This document shows, one piece after another, positions 49,501-60,430 of a stretch of 64,000 bases of DNA (positions within the stretch are counted from its first letter, which is position 1; every line of letters begins with the position of its first letter). A model generated the notes under the pieces. It saw only the letters and a program-made list of their open reading frames with translations. It searched no databases and was not told the origin of the DNA. Both the position numbers and the translations under genes were made by a program. This stretch comes from Metellina segmentata (taxonomy: Eukaryota; Arthropoda; Arachnida; Araneae; Tetragnathidae), in the NCBI GenBank assembly GCA_947359465.1, contig OX375874.1:91978172-92042171 (forward strand), written 5' to 3'.

Positions 49501-49886
49501 GGGAAAATAAGAAGAGCGCAAACACGAAAGAAACAATGAAATGGAATAAAAAAATCAGTTTTGTTCATGTACTACGTTCTATCCAGCATCACTGCTTTCT
49601 AAAAATGCTCCCTTCTCTGAATTTTAAATTCGCAAGTGGAGGCAGATTGGAATGAGATACACCAGCACCTGATTGTTAAAGTTTACCTATTCTTTGAACA
49701 ATTGGAGAGTCAGTAACCTCTACAGTAGCAACACATGCTTCATACACTTGAAACTACACTAGACTTTCGGAAAAAAAGTTACTAAATATTAGCATTAATA
49801 TTAAAAAATAGAATGAAAAGAAAGAAGTATAATTATTTCTTTATTTAATTTATGCTACCAATTCCTTTCCCAACCACTATTTTCTA
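46501..49886. other. No gene recognised
   Basis: AT-rich with a more balanced stretch at 48760-49230. Reading frames at 46869, 47443 and 48796 resemble nothing I know. Confidence 0.5.
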
Positions 49887-49890
49887 TTAA

Positions 49891-50099
49891 CCTTAACACT
49901 ACGACCGGAACAGCATTTGTACCATGATTGCACCAAGAGAGAATTTAGACAACGGCCAGTACATCAGTTGTACCTTGAAAGTTATAATAATTGTGACAAG
50001 CAAGAAGTTAGACTACTGTAACTACAGCCAGTTGTGCCTTGACAGTTATAAGAATAGTGCTTGTTAAATCTATAGCCGTAGTCAAAAGGTTAACACCCG
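49891..50099. mobile_element. Second TTAA MITE family, copy 2
   Basis: Flanked by TTAA (49887-49890, 50100-50103). Ends CCTTAACACTACGACCGG and (reverse complement) CCTTTTGACTACGGCTATAG are imperfect inverted repeats. It shares its body with 10760-10904. Confidence 0.6.
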
Positions 50100-50249
50100 T
50101 GTAATTGCTAAATTAATTATTTTATGAATTCATTCTTTTTTGAGCACTTTTATGAATATTTTTCTCTTATGGGAAATATCTATTATGGATTTCATGATAA
50201 GTTGATATGTATCACAAAACATTCACACAGAAAGTCACTCGTCCTATCC

Positions 50250-50355
50250 TAAAATTACGAGATCTCCTCAGATATTTCCTTTTGTGATTGATAATGGACC
50301 ATAGACAATAGCCAGTTATGTTGCTCCAGAGCAGCTCGAATTCAACTACCTTCAC
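50250..50355 (+). mobile_element. SINE tail fragment
   Basis: AAAATTACGAGATCTCC, ATTGATAATGGACCATAGAC and GTTATGTTGCTCCAGAGC belong to tail A in sense orientation. Confidence 0.6.
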
Positions 50356-50439
50356 ACCAGTCATTTATATGAATGAAAAACATTGTTTAGAGTAGCTTGG
50401 CCAGATCTGGCATTTCTATCATAACCCCCCCCCCCCTTC

Positions 50440-50790
50440 CCAAGAAACCCGCTTTCTTACTAATCGATCCAACCAAAGACCATCGTGTACATGAGGCCGG
50501 TGCACGTTTAATCTGCCACGGCCTCAAATGTCCTCATGTTGGCTTGGTGTGTAAGTTTAGAGAGAAGAGTGTCTGCTCAGGTGTTGTCCTTGTTATCTGA
50601 CCATGGTTCAAAATTACGAGGTGTTGTCCTCGTTATCTGACCATGGTTCAAAATTACGAGGTGTTGTCCTCGTTATCTGACCATGGTTCAAAATTACGAG
50701 GTGTTGTCCTCGGATTTTTCCCTTTGAGAATCCTCTCGAACAGTCAGAAATAGCCCGTTTTGCTCGAGTACGACATAAATTCAACTGCCA
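50440..50790 (+). mobile_element. SINE, tail A, with internal 40-bp triplication
   Basis: Head remnant (CCAACCAAAGACCATCGTGT), then CCACGGCCTCAAATGTCCTC and the tail end CGAGTACGACATAAATTCAA. Between 50580 and 50700 a 40-bp piece (GTGTTGTCCTCGTTATCTGA, then CCATGGTTCAAAATTACGAG) is repeated three times in tandem. Confidence 0.8.
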
Positions 50791-52015
50791 ACCTGTTTTT
50801 TAAAGATTGTTGTGCTCTTTGAACCTTATAGTTCCGAACATCGTTGTCGATCTTTGACTCCATTGTTCAGTTCAAGCTTGGAATTTTAGTTGCGGGGCAG
50901 CTGAGTTCTTTATGGGTATTGATGACGCGTTACTCCTGGTGTCTCATTTCTTTCTCTACCAATGAAGGCACTTTTGACACAACCTTCTCGTTCGTGAATT
51001 TTATTGCTACTAACGATACACTAATACTACATAACAGGGCGGCGTTTATAGGCAACGCCATCTACATTTTTAACCTGAAGCAACAGATATATTGGCTTAC
51101 TGCAAAATTGAATGTATTGAATTTGTCTTGAAAGCTTGATTTATTAATTCAGTGAAGTTTATATTCGAAGTCAGAGTTTTATTTAGATTTTGGAAGAGGC
51201 TTATGACGTTCTTTTTGGATTTTTTTAGAATAAATTCGAATAAGGCCCTTTTTTTTTGGAATGTTTGACGTTCTGACGAATCTTTGGGGTTGAATAGGAT
51301 TGTTCATGAAGATGTTGAAACAATAGTTGATTTTCTCTTTTGCAAATTATGGGACCGCATAATATAATAAAAATTGAAGTTCCAGTTGGTAGTCACTTAG
51401 AAACAAACAATGCAACAGCTATAAATAGTTTTTGATGTCGATTATTCACCTTCTGTTTTTGAACAGTTACACAATCCGTTAGATTCCGTAAAAATTTCCT
51501 TCCTTCCTCTTTTGATATCTCGCGCATAGTTTTCAGCGTGAATCGCTTCACTTCAGTTTACTACATCCTCCTCGTTACGTGGTTCCGTGAACACTATTTC
51601 TTTCATTTGGAGGGCGGCCAAAGGAGTTTTTCGGAAAACCGGAAGCGTTAGTTTTTTCCACTAGGCTATAAATTCAGGCGAGGGCAGATGAGACAGATTC
51701 TTTCCCGCTTGATGTAGTGGGTGAATGAAAAACACACATTTTTCATTATAAGTGGCAGTCGGTTTCGAGTCTCGTACTATTAAGACATGTAAATGTGATG
51801 AGGGAACACTATTCTAAGGATTTTAAGTGCGGAATGAAAAGCGAGGCTCCGAAATGCTTCTTTCAATTCCATTATGTTTTCAAAGAAAATTCAAATGCGA
51901 TTAATTTAACACAATTTCGTTTAGTTCATCAAAGTATCTCTCTGTAAATAATTCCTATAAGTGCTTTCACTGCCGAGTAGTTGGCACTCTGGTTCGTGGT
52001 TCAACTGTGGGCTTC
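50791..52015. other. No gene recognised
   Basis: Less AT-rich than average in places; the 95-codon frame at 50844-51131 is unrecognised. Confidence 0.5.
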
Positions 52016-52025
52016 AATACCGTGG

Positions 52026-52742
52026 TATGGTATTTTTTAATTAACGTCATACAAGAGCAACGCAACGGGCTAATGACGACGGTCCGGGATCAATCCCCTA
52101 ACGGAAAAATCCGAGGACACACCACGTAATTTTGACATATTTAAGGTGCACCAACCGCCTCTACATTATATGCTGAGCCGCGGTAGCTCAGTTAGTAGAG
52201 CGTCGGGCTCGCATCAGAAGGGTTGTGGGTTCTGTCCTCGGCGGAGCCTGCAATTCTGATGATTGCGAGACCGGCGCTTGGACCTGGCTAAAGACCGTCG
52301 TGTTCGTTAATGTTGACTGGGGCACGTTAAATAGGTCGTGGTCACAAAGTCCCCCATGTTCCCATACCAAATCAATACCTCTGGGGGTACCTGATCAGGG
52401 GGTTATCGGCCTCTGATTGGGATCTAAATTACGATATGTGTGAGTGAATGGATGTATGAAAGGGCCTTCCTGTAAAACGGATGTGTCATGTATGTTGAGC
52501 AAAGTCGGACTTCCTCCCAATGGGGCTCAATAACATGGAAGGCGCACCCCTCGCCTCTTGCCGTCTTCGACGGGCCTGGCACTCCTTTGGTCATGCCAGT
52601 ATAGGCATGAGAAACAACAACAACAACGTTATATGCTTACAAATATCCATGCACTGACACGGATTCGAACCAGTAACCTTCCTATCTAACAAGGATCTAG
52701 ATCTTCTGATCTAGAAGCTAACACCGTAACCACTAGACCTTG
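52026..52742 (-). mobile_element. SINE (tail A, head B) hosting another SINE
   Basis: Flanked by a 10-bp target duplication AATACCGTGG (52016-52025, 52743-52752). The left part is tail A (GGTCCGGGATCAATCCCCTA). The right part is head B (CGGATTCGAACCAGTAACCT as B box, AACACCGTAACCACTAGACC as A box). It is split by the SINE at 52175-52628. Confidence 0.85.
52175..52628 (+). mobile_element. tRNA-derived SINE of a third family, with (CAA)n tail
   Basis: Starts with an almost complete tRNA-like head: GAGCCGCGGTAGCTCAGTTA, GTAGAGCGTCGGGCTCGCAT and B box GGTTGTGGGTTCTGTCC. A unique 350-bp body follows and the end is AACAACAACAACAACG. A perfect 9-bp target duplication TTATATGCT (52166-52174, 52629-52637) shows it inserted into the head of the SINE at 52026-52742. 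At 454 bp it looks full length. Confidence 0.9.
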
Positions 52743-53512
52743 AATACCGTGGATTTTCGTAATAGTTCAGATTCCTCTTTACCATTGTAAGACGTGATAT
52801 AATAAATCTTAGAGAAGCAAAAAATTATTGCCCAAGAGTGACAAATTAAAGCAACAAAGCCGGGTATTTTCAGACTTGTCTTTCAATGTGGCAGTTGTAT
52901 TTAATCATTAGAGCTCGGAACGATATACAAATATGTGTCCTGAAATATACATTACAAAATCCCAAAATATGCACTAAAACCCCAAAGATATGCGAAATTG
53001 CAGGACATTTTTTTTTATTCATACAAAAAGGGTAGTAAGGAAGATAAAGTGAAAATGAGCCACACTTTCATTCAATTAATTCACAATACTATTTTTATAG
53101 CGCAGATAAATATATTTTCTAAGCAACAAATATACAAAATAAAAAAATACAAATATTACATAGTTGAAAAAATATGTAGGTTAAAATGAAAGCACTTCCA
53201 ACGTCCTCAGGGACGTAACTTGGAAGGGGCATGTTTCCAGGCGCCGGATTTCAAGGGGCGCTTAACAAGCCGAGTAATTTTTTACTATATACATTTACGT
53301 ATGATAAAAAATGAAGAGGAAAAACTTATTAGTTGACTACAAAGGCCAAAAACTATAAAAGAAGCTAAATGGCAAAATGTGTGAAGTGTTGCATGAGTTT
53401 GATGTGAGTAAAGAAGGGGCTGTAACGTCGTAGCGCCTGTTTACGATAACGGGCTCGTGTCTCCCAAATAGCTTTGATACTTTGCGCCGAAACTGAGCTC
53501 GGTTACCTTTTA

Positions 53513-53686
53513 GGCTCCGTTCACATGAGGCGCGTAAAATGCGCTTTTGGCGAGGCTATCAGGGTCCCACTCTTCAAGGTTGCAAAGATAGATATTTGAA
53601 TTAGATAAATAAATAAACATAATTTAATGGCAGGACCTCGCTAGCCTCGCCTTACGCGCGTTGAAACGCCTCATGTGAACGTGGCC
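53513..53686. mobile_element. Short TTA-flanked MITE, copy 2
   Basis: Ends GGCTCCGTTCACATGAGGCG and (reverse complement) GGCCACGTTCACATGAGGCG, TTA at 53510-53512 and 53687-53689. The right TTA is shared with the next MITE. Body as at 33116-33290. Confidence 0.85.
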
Positions 53687-53689
53687 TTA

Positions 53690-55219
53690 GGCCCGGTGCA
53701 CACATCCGGTTTTTCAACGTGCAGCGCCGCTGCGTTACCGAAGCCCAACTATACACACATAACCGTGAAATGACGCAAGTACTCATTTCGTGCCATTTGC
53801 GATAAATATTCTATCGAAGAAAATGTGTTTATTTCGCTTGCTTGGTGTAAAAAAAAGTATATTTTGAAACAAAATAGACGTTACTAAATATAACCATTTA
53901 ATTATTATTATTTCTATTCCATTATTTATGAAAACAAGGTACTTCAGACCAGGGCTGTAGTGGAGGGTATACGGCGGTATACGCCGTATACCCTCTGGTA
54001 TTCCCAGCAAATTCCGTATACCCTCTGCTTTTTCTTAAAAACTACTTACACGCTTTGCTTTTCCAAGAAAACTTCGCGCGAAACGTCAACGAGAAACGCA
54101 TATAGCTGTAGAAGCAAAAGAAATGTTTCTATTTCAAGATATCACCTTGGTACATAATTCAAAAATCGTACCTATTAATCAAAAGCAATTCTTTCAAAGT
54201 ATTGTCGATAGAATGAGAAAAATCCAGGCTTTGTTCTGTTGTTAATAAAGAAAATTGTCAACTTTTGAGGGATATATCCATGTTTGATCCAGAAAATATA
54301 AATACAGGAGATATTAGCCATAGAGAAAAGGAGCTAAAAAGGATCTGTCGACGTTTTGGTATAGATGAAATATGCACTATTCACGTTTTGACTGACCAAT
54401 GAAAACGCCCCAGTTGTACCAGAAAAAATAAAGCCTCTTTTAAGAACAATTGAAAATATGACGAAAATGAATTTTCTGGTTCTCCATTCTTAGCACTGCA
54501 GTGAAACAAAAATTATGCCACAACACATGCTATAATTATGCAGTGTAAGCTTAAAAGACCGTAATAATAACAAAGCTAGCTTCGATTTGAAAACGCGAAC
54601 TTTCCGGATGATCCAATACAATACACTCCCAATAACACGATGCTTGTGAACACGAATTTGTGCTTAGGTCGAAGTTTCTTCAATTCTTCCCCTTTCCTGA
54701 AACATAAAATAATTATAGGCTTTTCTCTCTCGATAATTTGAACTTAGATTAATTCAAACATATTTCCCGGTCCTTTGAGTATACCCCATGGGCGCACAGA
54801 GGAGGGGACAAGAGGGCGGTTAACACCCTAGCTTGTGGATTTCGTATATATATATATATACATGCATGTGCGTGTGTGTACATATTTTTTACCCCCCCCC
54901 CCCCTTTGTGGAAAGTGTAAGTAGTAAGTACATGTTTCGCCTCCCTCTGGAAGAAATTCTGCATGCGCCCATGGTTTACCCTCTGTCTGTTTTACGACTA
55001 CAGCACTGCTTCAGACCGGAGACACGTGTGCGGTGAGCTGCGGATCCGTGGAGAACTGCCGTACACCGTACAAATATCACGCAAGTTGGACGTGCGTTGC
55101 TGTAGCGGTGCCGGTGGGCATGTGTGTGCACTGCTCCATTGGATCTAATGTATCTCTGACCGCACTTGCGTTGCGGCAGCGGGGCCACACGTTGAAAAAC
55201 CGGATGTGTGCACCGGGCC
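53690..55219. mobile_element. TTA-flanked MITE (Harbinger-like), copy 3, split by a hAT
   Basis: The only copy with both termini: GGCCCGGTGCACACATCCGG at the left and its inverse at the right, a perfect inverted repeat of about 32 bp, with TTA on both sides (53687-53689, 55220-55222). Without the inserted hAT and its duplication it would be about 463 bp. An extra terminus-like piece (ACCGGATGCGTGCACCGGGC) lies just outside, at about 55335. Confidence 0.85.
53950..55008 (+). mobile_element. hAT element nested in the MITE
   Basis: Ends CAGGGCTGTAGTGGAGGG and (reverse complement) CAGTGCTGTAGTCG, flanked by a perfect 8-bp duplication CTTCAGAC (53942-53949, 55009-55016). The interior has remnant plus-strand coding segments (QKQFFQSIVDRM, SMFDPENINTGDIS, ELKRICRRFGID) that look like the C-terminal region of a hAT transposase. 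It also carries a short (TA)n run at 54846-54861 and a C-run near 54893. Confidence 0.85.
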
Positions 55220-56159
55220 TTAGAGTGTCTAGTTGAGACGTCAGTTTTGCAGTTTGATTATTCGACAATGAAATAGCTTGGAATTAATTTAGTATTTATC
55301 TCGTACTAAAAATAAAATTACTGCAAATTAATAACCGGATGCGTGCACCGGGCCTTAGTGTGTGTTGGAGGCATCATGTCTCTTGGGTGACCTTGATTCA
55401 TCGCCCCGGCAACCAAAAATGTGCTCAGATAGCTTTCGGACTCCGTCTGATTGAAATGTCTCCGTAGCAATTCGATTGTTATAAAACTAAGCAATATGTT
55501 TTGCGTCATGCTTTCGGTTACATTATTATTAAACCTCTGTAAATAGTCTTGTGTAACCATAAATGTTAATTTAATTTCCAATAAAACTGGATTAATTGAG
55601 GTTTCACAGAACTGAACGCCGAGAGAAGGTAACAGATGTATTTATTTAAAAAGATGTGGGTGAGAGGGAGGGGTAAATCACAATTGAAGGTAAATCACTA
55701 CCTTCACTTAAAATCGAACTCATTTTCCTTGTAAAGAGTAAACATTTAAAGGAATTACATGACTGCCTAATTATTTAATTACATTAATTCTGAGCTGGAA
55801 GCCACAATGAAGGCAATTTTTCTGTGTTCCACTACCTTATCTTTATACATTTTTGGCTAAACAAGAAAAGTTCAGGCGAACGAACTAAACTGCGTTTTGC
55901 TTCTAAAAATCTTCCTCCCAAACAACGCACTAAGCAAAGTTCTTTGAAAATTTTTTTTTAGTTTGAATTTTTTTGTACAAATGTTTAAAAATAGAGAAAA
56001 ATTGTCCAAATATGCAAAAAACGTAACAGAAAACAAATATGCAAAATAAATTCGAGTATTTTGGGTAAAAAATTGCTAAAAATCTCTCAATAAGGATTTC
56101 AATCAACATTAGGGGCTAAAAAAAGATATGCAAAACATACAAAATCCGAGCTTGATTAA

Positions 56160-56530
56160 TCATGTACTTATCGGATTACAATCCTATACTACACAATTGA
56201 CTGCCTTTGGAACTGATATCCCTTACCGTCACATAGACTTTTTATCGGGCTACTATCCTTTACCATCTTTAGATTTATGTATCGAATTACTATTCTGTTT
56301 TATCGGATTGATTAATCTACCGGGATACTATTCTGTATTATTGGATAGACTGTCTATCGGACTATTATCAGTTATATTGGAGAATAGGATACTTATTGAA
56401 CTACTGTTCTTGAATAATCGAATATATTTTCAACCGGAAAAAATATCCTTTACTGGCAGATAGACTATCGATTGAGCTATTATTATGTATCATCGGATAG
56501 ACTATCTATCGGATAACTACTCTGTGCACT
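56160..56530. repeat. Degenerate tandem repeat, unit about 36-37 bp
   Basis: Seven to eight diverged copies built around ATCGGACTACTATTCTGTAT and ATCGGATAGACTATCTATCG. A 111-codon frame across it (56128-56463) encodes the repeat and shows no independent sign of being a gene. Confidence 0.75.
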
Positions 56531-58346
56531 AGTGGATATTTACATTAATATTTTGCTACGCGAAAGCTAATTAGATAGCGACCCGTGGCGTTTAAGTGAA
56601 TTTTGAATCATCACAAACATCCATGCAAAGACAGCAATTTAAATCCCGAAAGAATTATAAACTTACTGGTTTGGATCTGAAAAATGCACTTTATAAAGTC
56701 TCGTATATATCTAGTAAATATATGTACTACAGTACATAAATCTAATCGTTTTGGAATTTCTTGCCTAGAGTCCGATAGTTGAAATAATGTGATTTATTGA
56801 ACTAGCATAAATCATTAACTTGATTTCCCAATCTGAAATGTGGGGTCCTTAGGTAATTTTATTACACAAATATAGTAATGAAATGATCATGTTTTGTTCA
56901 TTGCATTTTTAGTTAAAATGCGCTTTAAAGAGAAATTGAAGAGATTAGACAAAATTTACGTTTTCTTACACTTGTTAGATATTTATATTATGCTGATTTT
57001 TGTCTGAAGTAAAAGGAATTAAGCGAATCTATACTAAGAAAGTGACAGCATAATGAAATTACCTTGCTAACAGACAAGTCTTTAGAGAAGCAAAATTTTC
57101 CATTAGTGTAAATCAGTCTACTTAACTCTTTTTACTGCTGTGGGCTTTGTCGTTAAGTGCAAGTAGAAAAGTAATTAAGAATTGGATTTAGAAAAGAAAT
57201 TTGGTGTGTGTGCTGTAGTAGTCTTACTAAAGTGTCTAATGATATACACTATTGCTAGTCTAGCACTCTCATACAGTTCTGTAATTTCAAGGACTCGTCT
57301 AGTTAGCATGGGTATGAAATAAAAGGATTATAGGGATAGAACCAACTTCTGAAAATCACATCTCTATAATTAATAGAATACATTTGGCTACAATTTAGAG
57401 GAAAGTTAAGAGGATTTTATATTAGAATTGAAAGCGTTTAAAATTTTCTTACTTGATTCAAATCAATTAGTCAATTTATGATTACTTACATCAAAATTTG
57501 TCTAAAACAAAGTTTAGTCATCTTTGAAAACATTTAAATTTTACAATCCAATAATTTTAAATTATCATAAACAAACATATAGTTACCCAGTCCCATTATA
57601 ATACAAAAAAGTCAATAAATTAAATTTCAAAATCAAATTTGTTCTACCATAATATGTCTGTTTTAATAGCACGAGTAGAAATATTGTGAAAATGAAAAAG
57701 AGCTAAAAGGATTTGCCGATTGTGCATTTGTCACAATAGAAACCTATAGTATATATTTACTCTATAAATATCTTCCAGTTTCGGAAACTTTGTATTTTTC
57801 GTTTGATTTTTATCTTTAGTTTAATATATTTTTGAAACCCTTTAACAGTTTCGCAGCGAATAATGAAAATTTTATGTATTGTATTCCAAAAATGACCATA
57901 AAACGTCAAACTCAACTAAGGCACCTTCTATTTTTGAAAGTGTGTTTCTGAAACCTTTCAGGCGTTAAATGGAAACTGTGACAACTATAAGTACTAAAAC
58001 TAATAGAATACTCATAAATATACGCTGAACCCATAGAAGTTTCATGAAATTGGAATTTCACAATGGTCAATAAAAGGAAGTATATACATCGCTTCGAATG
58101 TGGGTGTGATAGAAATAAAAACACAATACCTCGTATACGAAGATGGACAGATTGGTCAGGAGACGAAAAGTTGATAAACACTTTTCTTGTATTGAAAAAG
58201 AAACCGGACAGGCCTACTTTCGGAGCATACAATATGGTCTATTTTGGAATACTGGAGATGCAATATTTCGTTCGAGTGTTTACTCTGTATAGAGAGATTG
58301 AATGGCTTCAAATAGTGCTTTCTGTAAATTTGCAGCATTTCAAATA
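56531..58346. other. No gene recognised
   Basis: AT-rich. Overlapping frames near 57912-58464 run partly into the LTR and are not recognisable. Confidence 0.5.
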
Positions 58347-58621
58347 TGTGGAGATGACAGCCACTCTTACCCTTTTCCCACACTGCACAGCGCGCCTGGT
58401 TCCCGCCAAAGTCAATGAGCCAATCAGCAGCCAGAACTATGACACCACCACGTACAGGGTATAAAAGTGCCCTGAACACTTTCGCAAAAAGGCAGTGCTT
58501 TGTGATCATGATGTACGATGCCATGCCCGATGTGGCCATTCTCTGTTACACGTCGCCATATTGTAACTGTCCCTATTTTATTTAATAAAATGTGATTACT
58601 ATCAAGCTCTCTGTCTGCCCA
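58347..58621 (+). mobile_element. LTR, sense orientation (left arm of palindrome)
   Basis: 275 bp starting TGTGGAGATG and ending TGTCTGCCCA (TG...CA). It has a TATA box in GGGTATAAAAGTGCC (58460-58466) and a polyadenylation signal AATAAA at 58584-58589, the expected order of an LTR. It is followed by TAAATGG and the tRNA-derived spacer. The right arm repeats it inverted with roughly 95% identity by eye. Confidence 0.8.
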
Positions 58622-58628
58622 TAAATGG

Positions 58629-58678
58629 TTCGTAGTCTACTTCTGTAGGCGTGGGTTCGAATCCCACTTCTGACACCA
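58629..58678 (+). other. 3' half of a tRNA-Leu including CCA, between inverted LTRs
   Basis: Fifty bases correspond to the 3' half of a tRNA-Leu: anticodon-stem 3' strand CGTAG, a long variable arm CTAC-TTCT-GTAG, a T arm GTGGG-TTCGAAT-CCCAC, acceptor strand TTCTGAC, discriminator A and CCA. Nuclear tRNA genes do not encode CCA, so the sequence comes from a mature tRNA. Its complement starts TGGTGTCAGAAGTGGGAT, a normal 18-base tRNA-Leu primer-binding site four bases after the right LTR. The homology extends about 30 bases further than a usual primer-binding site, to the 3' side of the anticodon loop. It lacks the 5' half and cannot be a functional tRNA gene. Confidence 0.85.
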
Positions 58679-58682
58679 TTTA

Positions 58683-58957
58683 TGGGCAGACAGAAAGCTT
58701 GATAGTAATCACATTTAATTAAATGAAATAGGGACAGTTACAATATGGCGACGGGTAACAGAGAATGGCCACATCGGGCATGGCATCGTACATCATGATC
58801 ACAAAGCGCTACCTTTTCGTGGAAGTGTTCAGGGCGCTTTTATACCCTGTACGTGGTGATGTCCTAGTTCTGGCTGCTGATTGGCTCGTTGACATTGGCG
58901 GGAACCAGGCGCGCTGTGCAGTGTGGGAAAAGGGTAAGAGTGGCTGCCATCTCCACA
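58683..58957 (-). mobile_element. LTR, inverted (right arm of palindrome)
   Basis: 275 bp, the inverted copy of 58347-58621. On the minus strand it starts TGTGGAGATG, has GGGTATAAAAGCGCC and ends TGTCTGCCCA, followed by TAAA and the primer-binding site. Its polyadenylation signal has changed to AATTAA. No gag/pol sequence follows on either side, and the flanking five bases (AAATA, AATAG) do not form a clear duplication. Confidence 0.8.
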
Positions 58958-59199
58958 AATAGATCTGTGTTACTTCGATTCTGTTTATCTGCACTCAAAC
59001 AAACCGACTTTTCGATGTCAGGAGAAGATTGTGACGTGTACCTTTATTTAGTTCAACAAGATTTTTGTGTTTCAATACACTGCTATGCGTTGAAAATGCA
59101 ACGCAAAAAAGTTGTTGCATTGACCAGAAATTAGATTGACAAGTAGTGTATCACGGTAAATGTAAACGGTTAAAATCTTAGATGACTGAGGATAGGATG

Positions 59200-60430
59200 A
59201 ACACATAAAACAGGCTGAAATGCGACCAGGATGATGAAAAAGGCCTCGAAATTCAAATCTGAAACGAATCGCATCGATTGACTGGTGTGCTAGTACGCAA
59301 ACATGCCTGGTGTGTCGCAAAAAGATGTCACATTGTAAACAGTTGACGGAGTTTGAGAGAGGAACCAATACAAGTTTGATCGAAGGTGGGTTGGAGCTGA
59401 ACCTGACATTGCTGCACGCGTTGGGCGAAACGCTAGTGCAATTATGCGTACTTGGAGACAATGAGTAGAAGAAGGAATTATGCATCATCTTGAGGGATCT
59501 GGAGTACCTACGGTTTCATCAAAAAGGGAACATAGGTGCTTGGTACGCATGGTACCGAGACATCCATAACATTAGTACAACCATATAGGATTCTGGCACG
59601 TTTGGCGATGTCTGCTAGCACTGTTCGCCGAAGATTCTTGTAAGAAGAGTCACAGCTCGTGGTCCTTTACTGCGACTTCCTTTAACAATCGAAGTGCTTT
59701 CGACGCGATATCTCGTCCATCAGGATTTCTTAATGATGAGGTAACTCATCATCAAAATATTGCCAATTTGTAATAAAGATGAGGTTAAAATCTGACCATT
59801 TTTGTATTTATAATCAGGAGATATCTCGTTCATCTCGACACTGGTCAGTTTCGTTAATAACGAGATTCCACGTTGAGACAACCACGAGGAAGGTTAATCT
59901 TATACCATGGACGTCAGAATGTTCAAATGTAACAAAGGCGAAGACATCAGAACGCTGAATTCGAAATAATTATGTTTTTTGACAAATCTAGTGACCCATG
60001 ACGTCCGGATTCTTGTTCACAGATACAGTGGGGAACGCATCTTGAACGGTCCACTGTAAAGTGATGTTACTGTAAACGTATTGGTTTGGAGGCTTTTATC
60101 TAATTTCATTCACACTCTCGATATTTCGGATGGCAGGCGCTATGAATGCTCGTACCCATGTCGCCCGAATTGTATGTTTCTTCTGTGACCAACAAGTATA
60201 ACTTTTTTTCCAACGGCTTGGTCTCACGATTTATTCCGTATTGAAAATTTGTGGGATATAATAGCTCGAAAATTGATCTAGATGGCATCACTCGTAGTTC
60301 GAACTGACGAATTCTGACTGCGTTTTAAATCTGCATGGAATGACCATTTCATAGAAAGCCATGCACAATCTTTATCAGTCAATGCCATGTGCAAGCAGTT
60401 ATAAGAGCTAAAGATGGTCACTCAAATTAC
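59200..60430 (+). pseudogene. Tc1-like transposase remnant split by a MITE
   Basis: Plus-strand pieces in several frames show the N-terminal helix-turn-helix region (ARVGRNASAIMRTWRQ, then LVRMVPRH and MSASTVRRRFLQ). After the MITE at 59686-59893 come RYSGERILNGP and, near 60255-60370, IENLWDIIARKLI with the catalytic Glu, followed by RFKSAWNDHFIESHAQSL. The middle with the first two Asp residues is mostly lost. Ends of the element not determined. Confidence 0.75.
59686..59893. mobile_element. TTAA MITE inserted in a Tc1 remnant
   Basis: Flanked by TTAA (59682-59685, 59894-59897). The left end has GTGCTTTCGACGCGATATCT; the right end (reverse complement) has CCTTCCTCGTGGTTGTCTCA. It contains ATATCTCG and ACTGGTCAGTTTCGTTAATA, the building blocks of the 40-bp satellite at 5821-6456, here in about one copy. 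Confidence 0.75.

Larger units (their letters stand above)
52909..56155. mobile_element. hAT-like element, copy 2, outermost layer of a nest
   Basis: Ends TAGAGCTCGGAACGATATAC and (reverse complement) TCAAGCTCGGATTTTGTATG, flanked by a perfect 8-bp duplication TTAATCAT (52901-52908, 56156-56163). Its subterminal zones (CCCAAAATATGCAC, ATTGTCCAAATATGC) match copy 1 at 39860 in inverted orientation. Within its 3,247 bp lie two TTA MITEs side by side and a hAT element inside one of them. Confidence 0.8.

Noticed and set aside
52175..52260. Genuine tRNA gene with A and B boxes
   Set aside because: There is no matching acceptor strand, and the sequence continues into a SINE body with a (CAA)n tail and target duplications.
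56128..56463. 111-codon hydrophobic protein
   Set aside because: It is encoded by a degenerate 36-37-bp tandem repeat and starts inside the end of a hAT-like element.
58063..58539. Overlapping 133- and 127-codon frames on both strands
   Set aside because: Both run through the LTR and have no recognisable domain; one is an antisense shadow of the other.
58629..58678. Functional tRNA-Leu gene
   Set aside because: Only the 3' half is present, it includes the CCA that nuclear genes lack, and it lies exactly between inverted LTRs.
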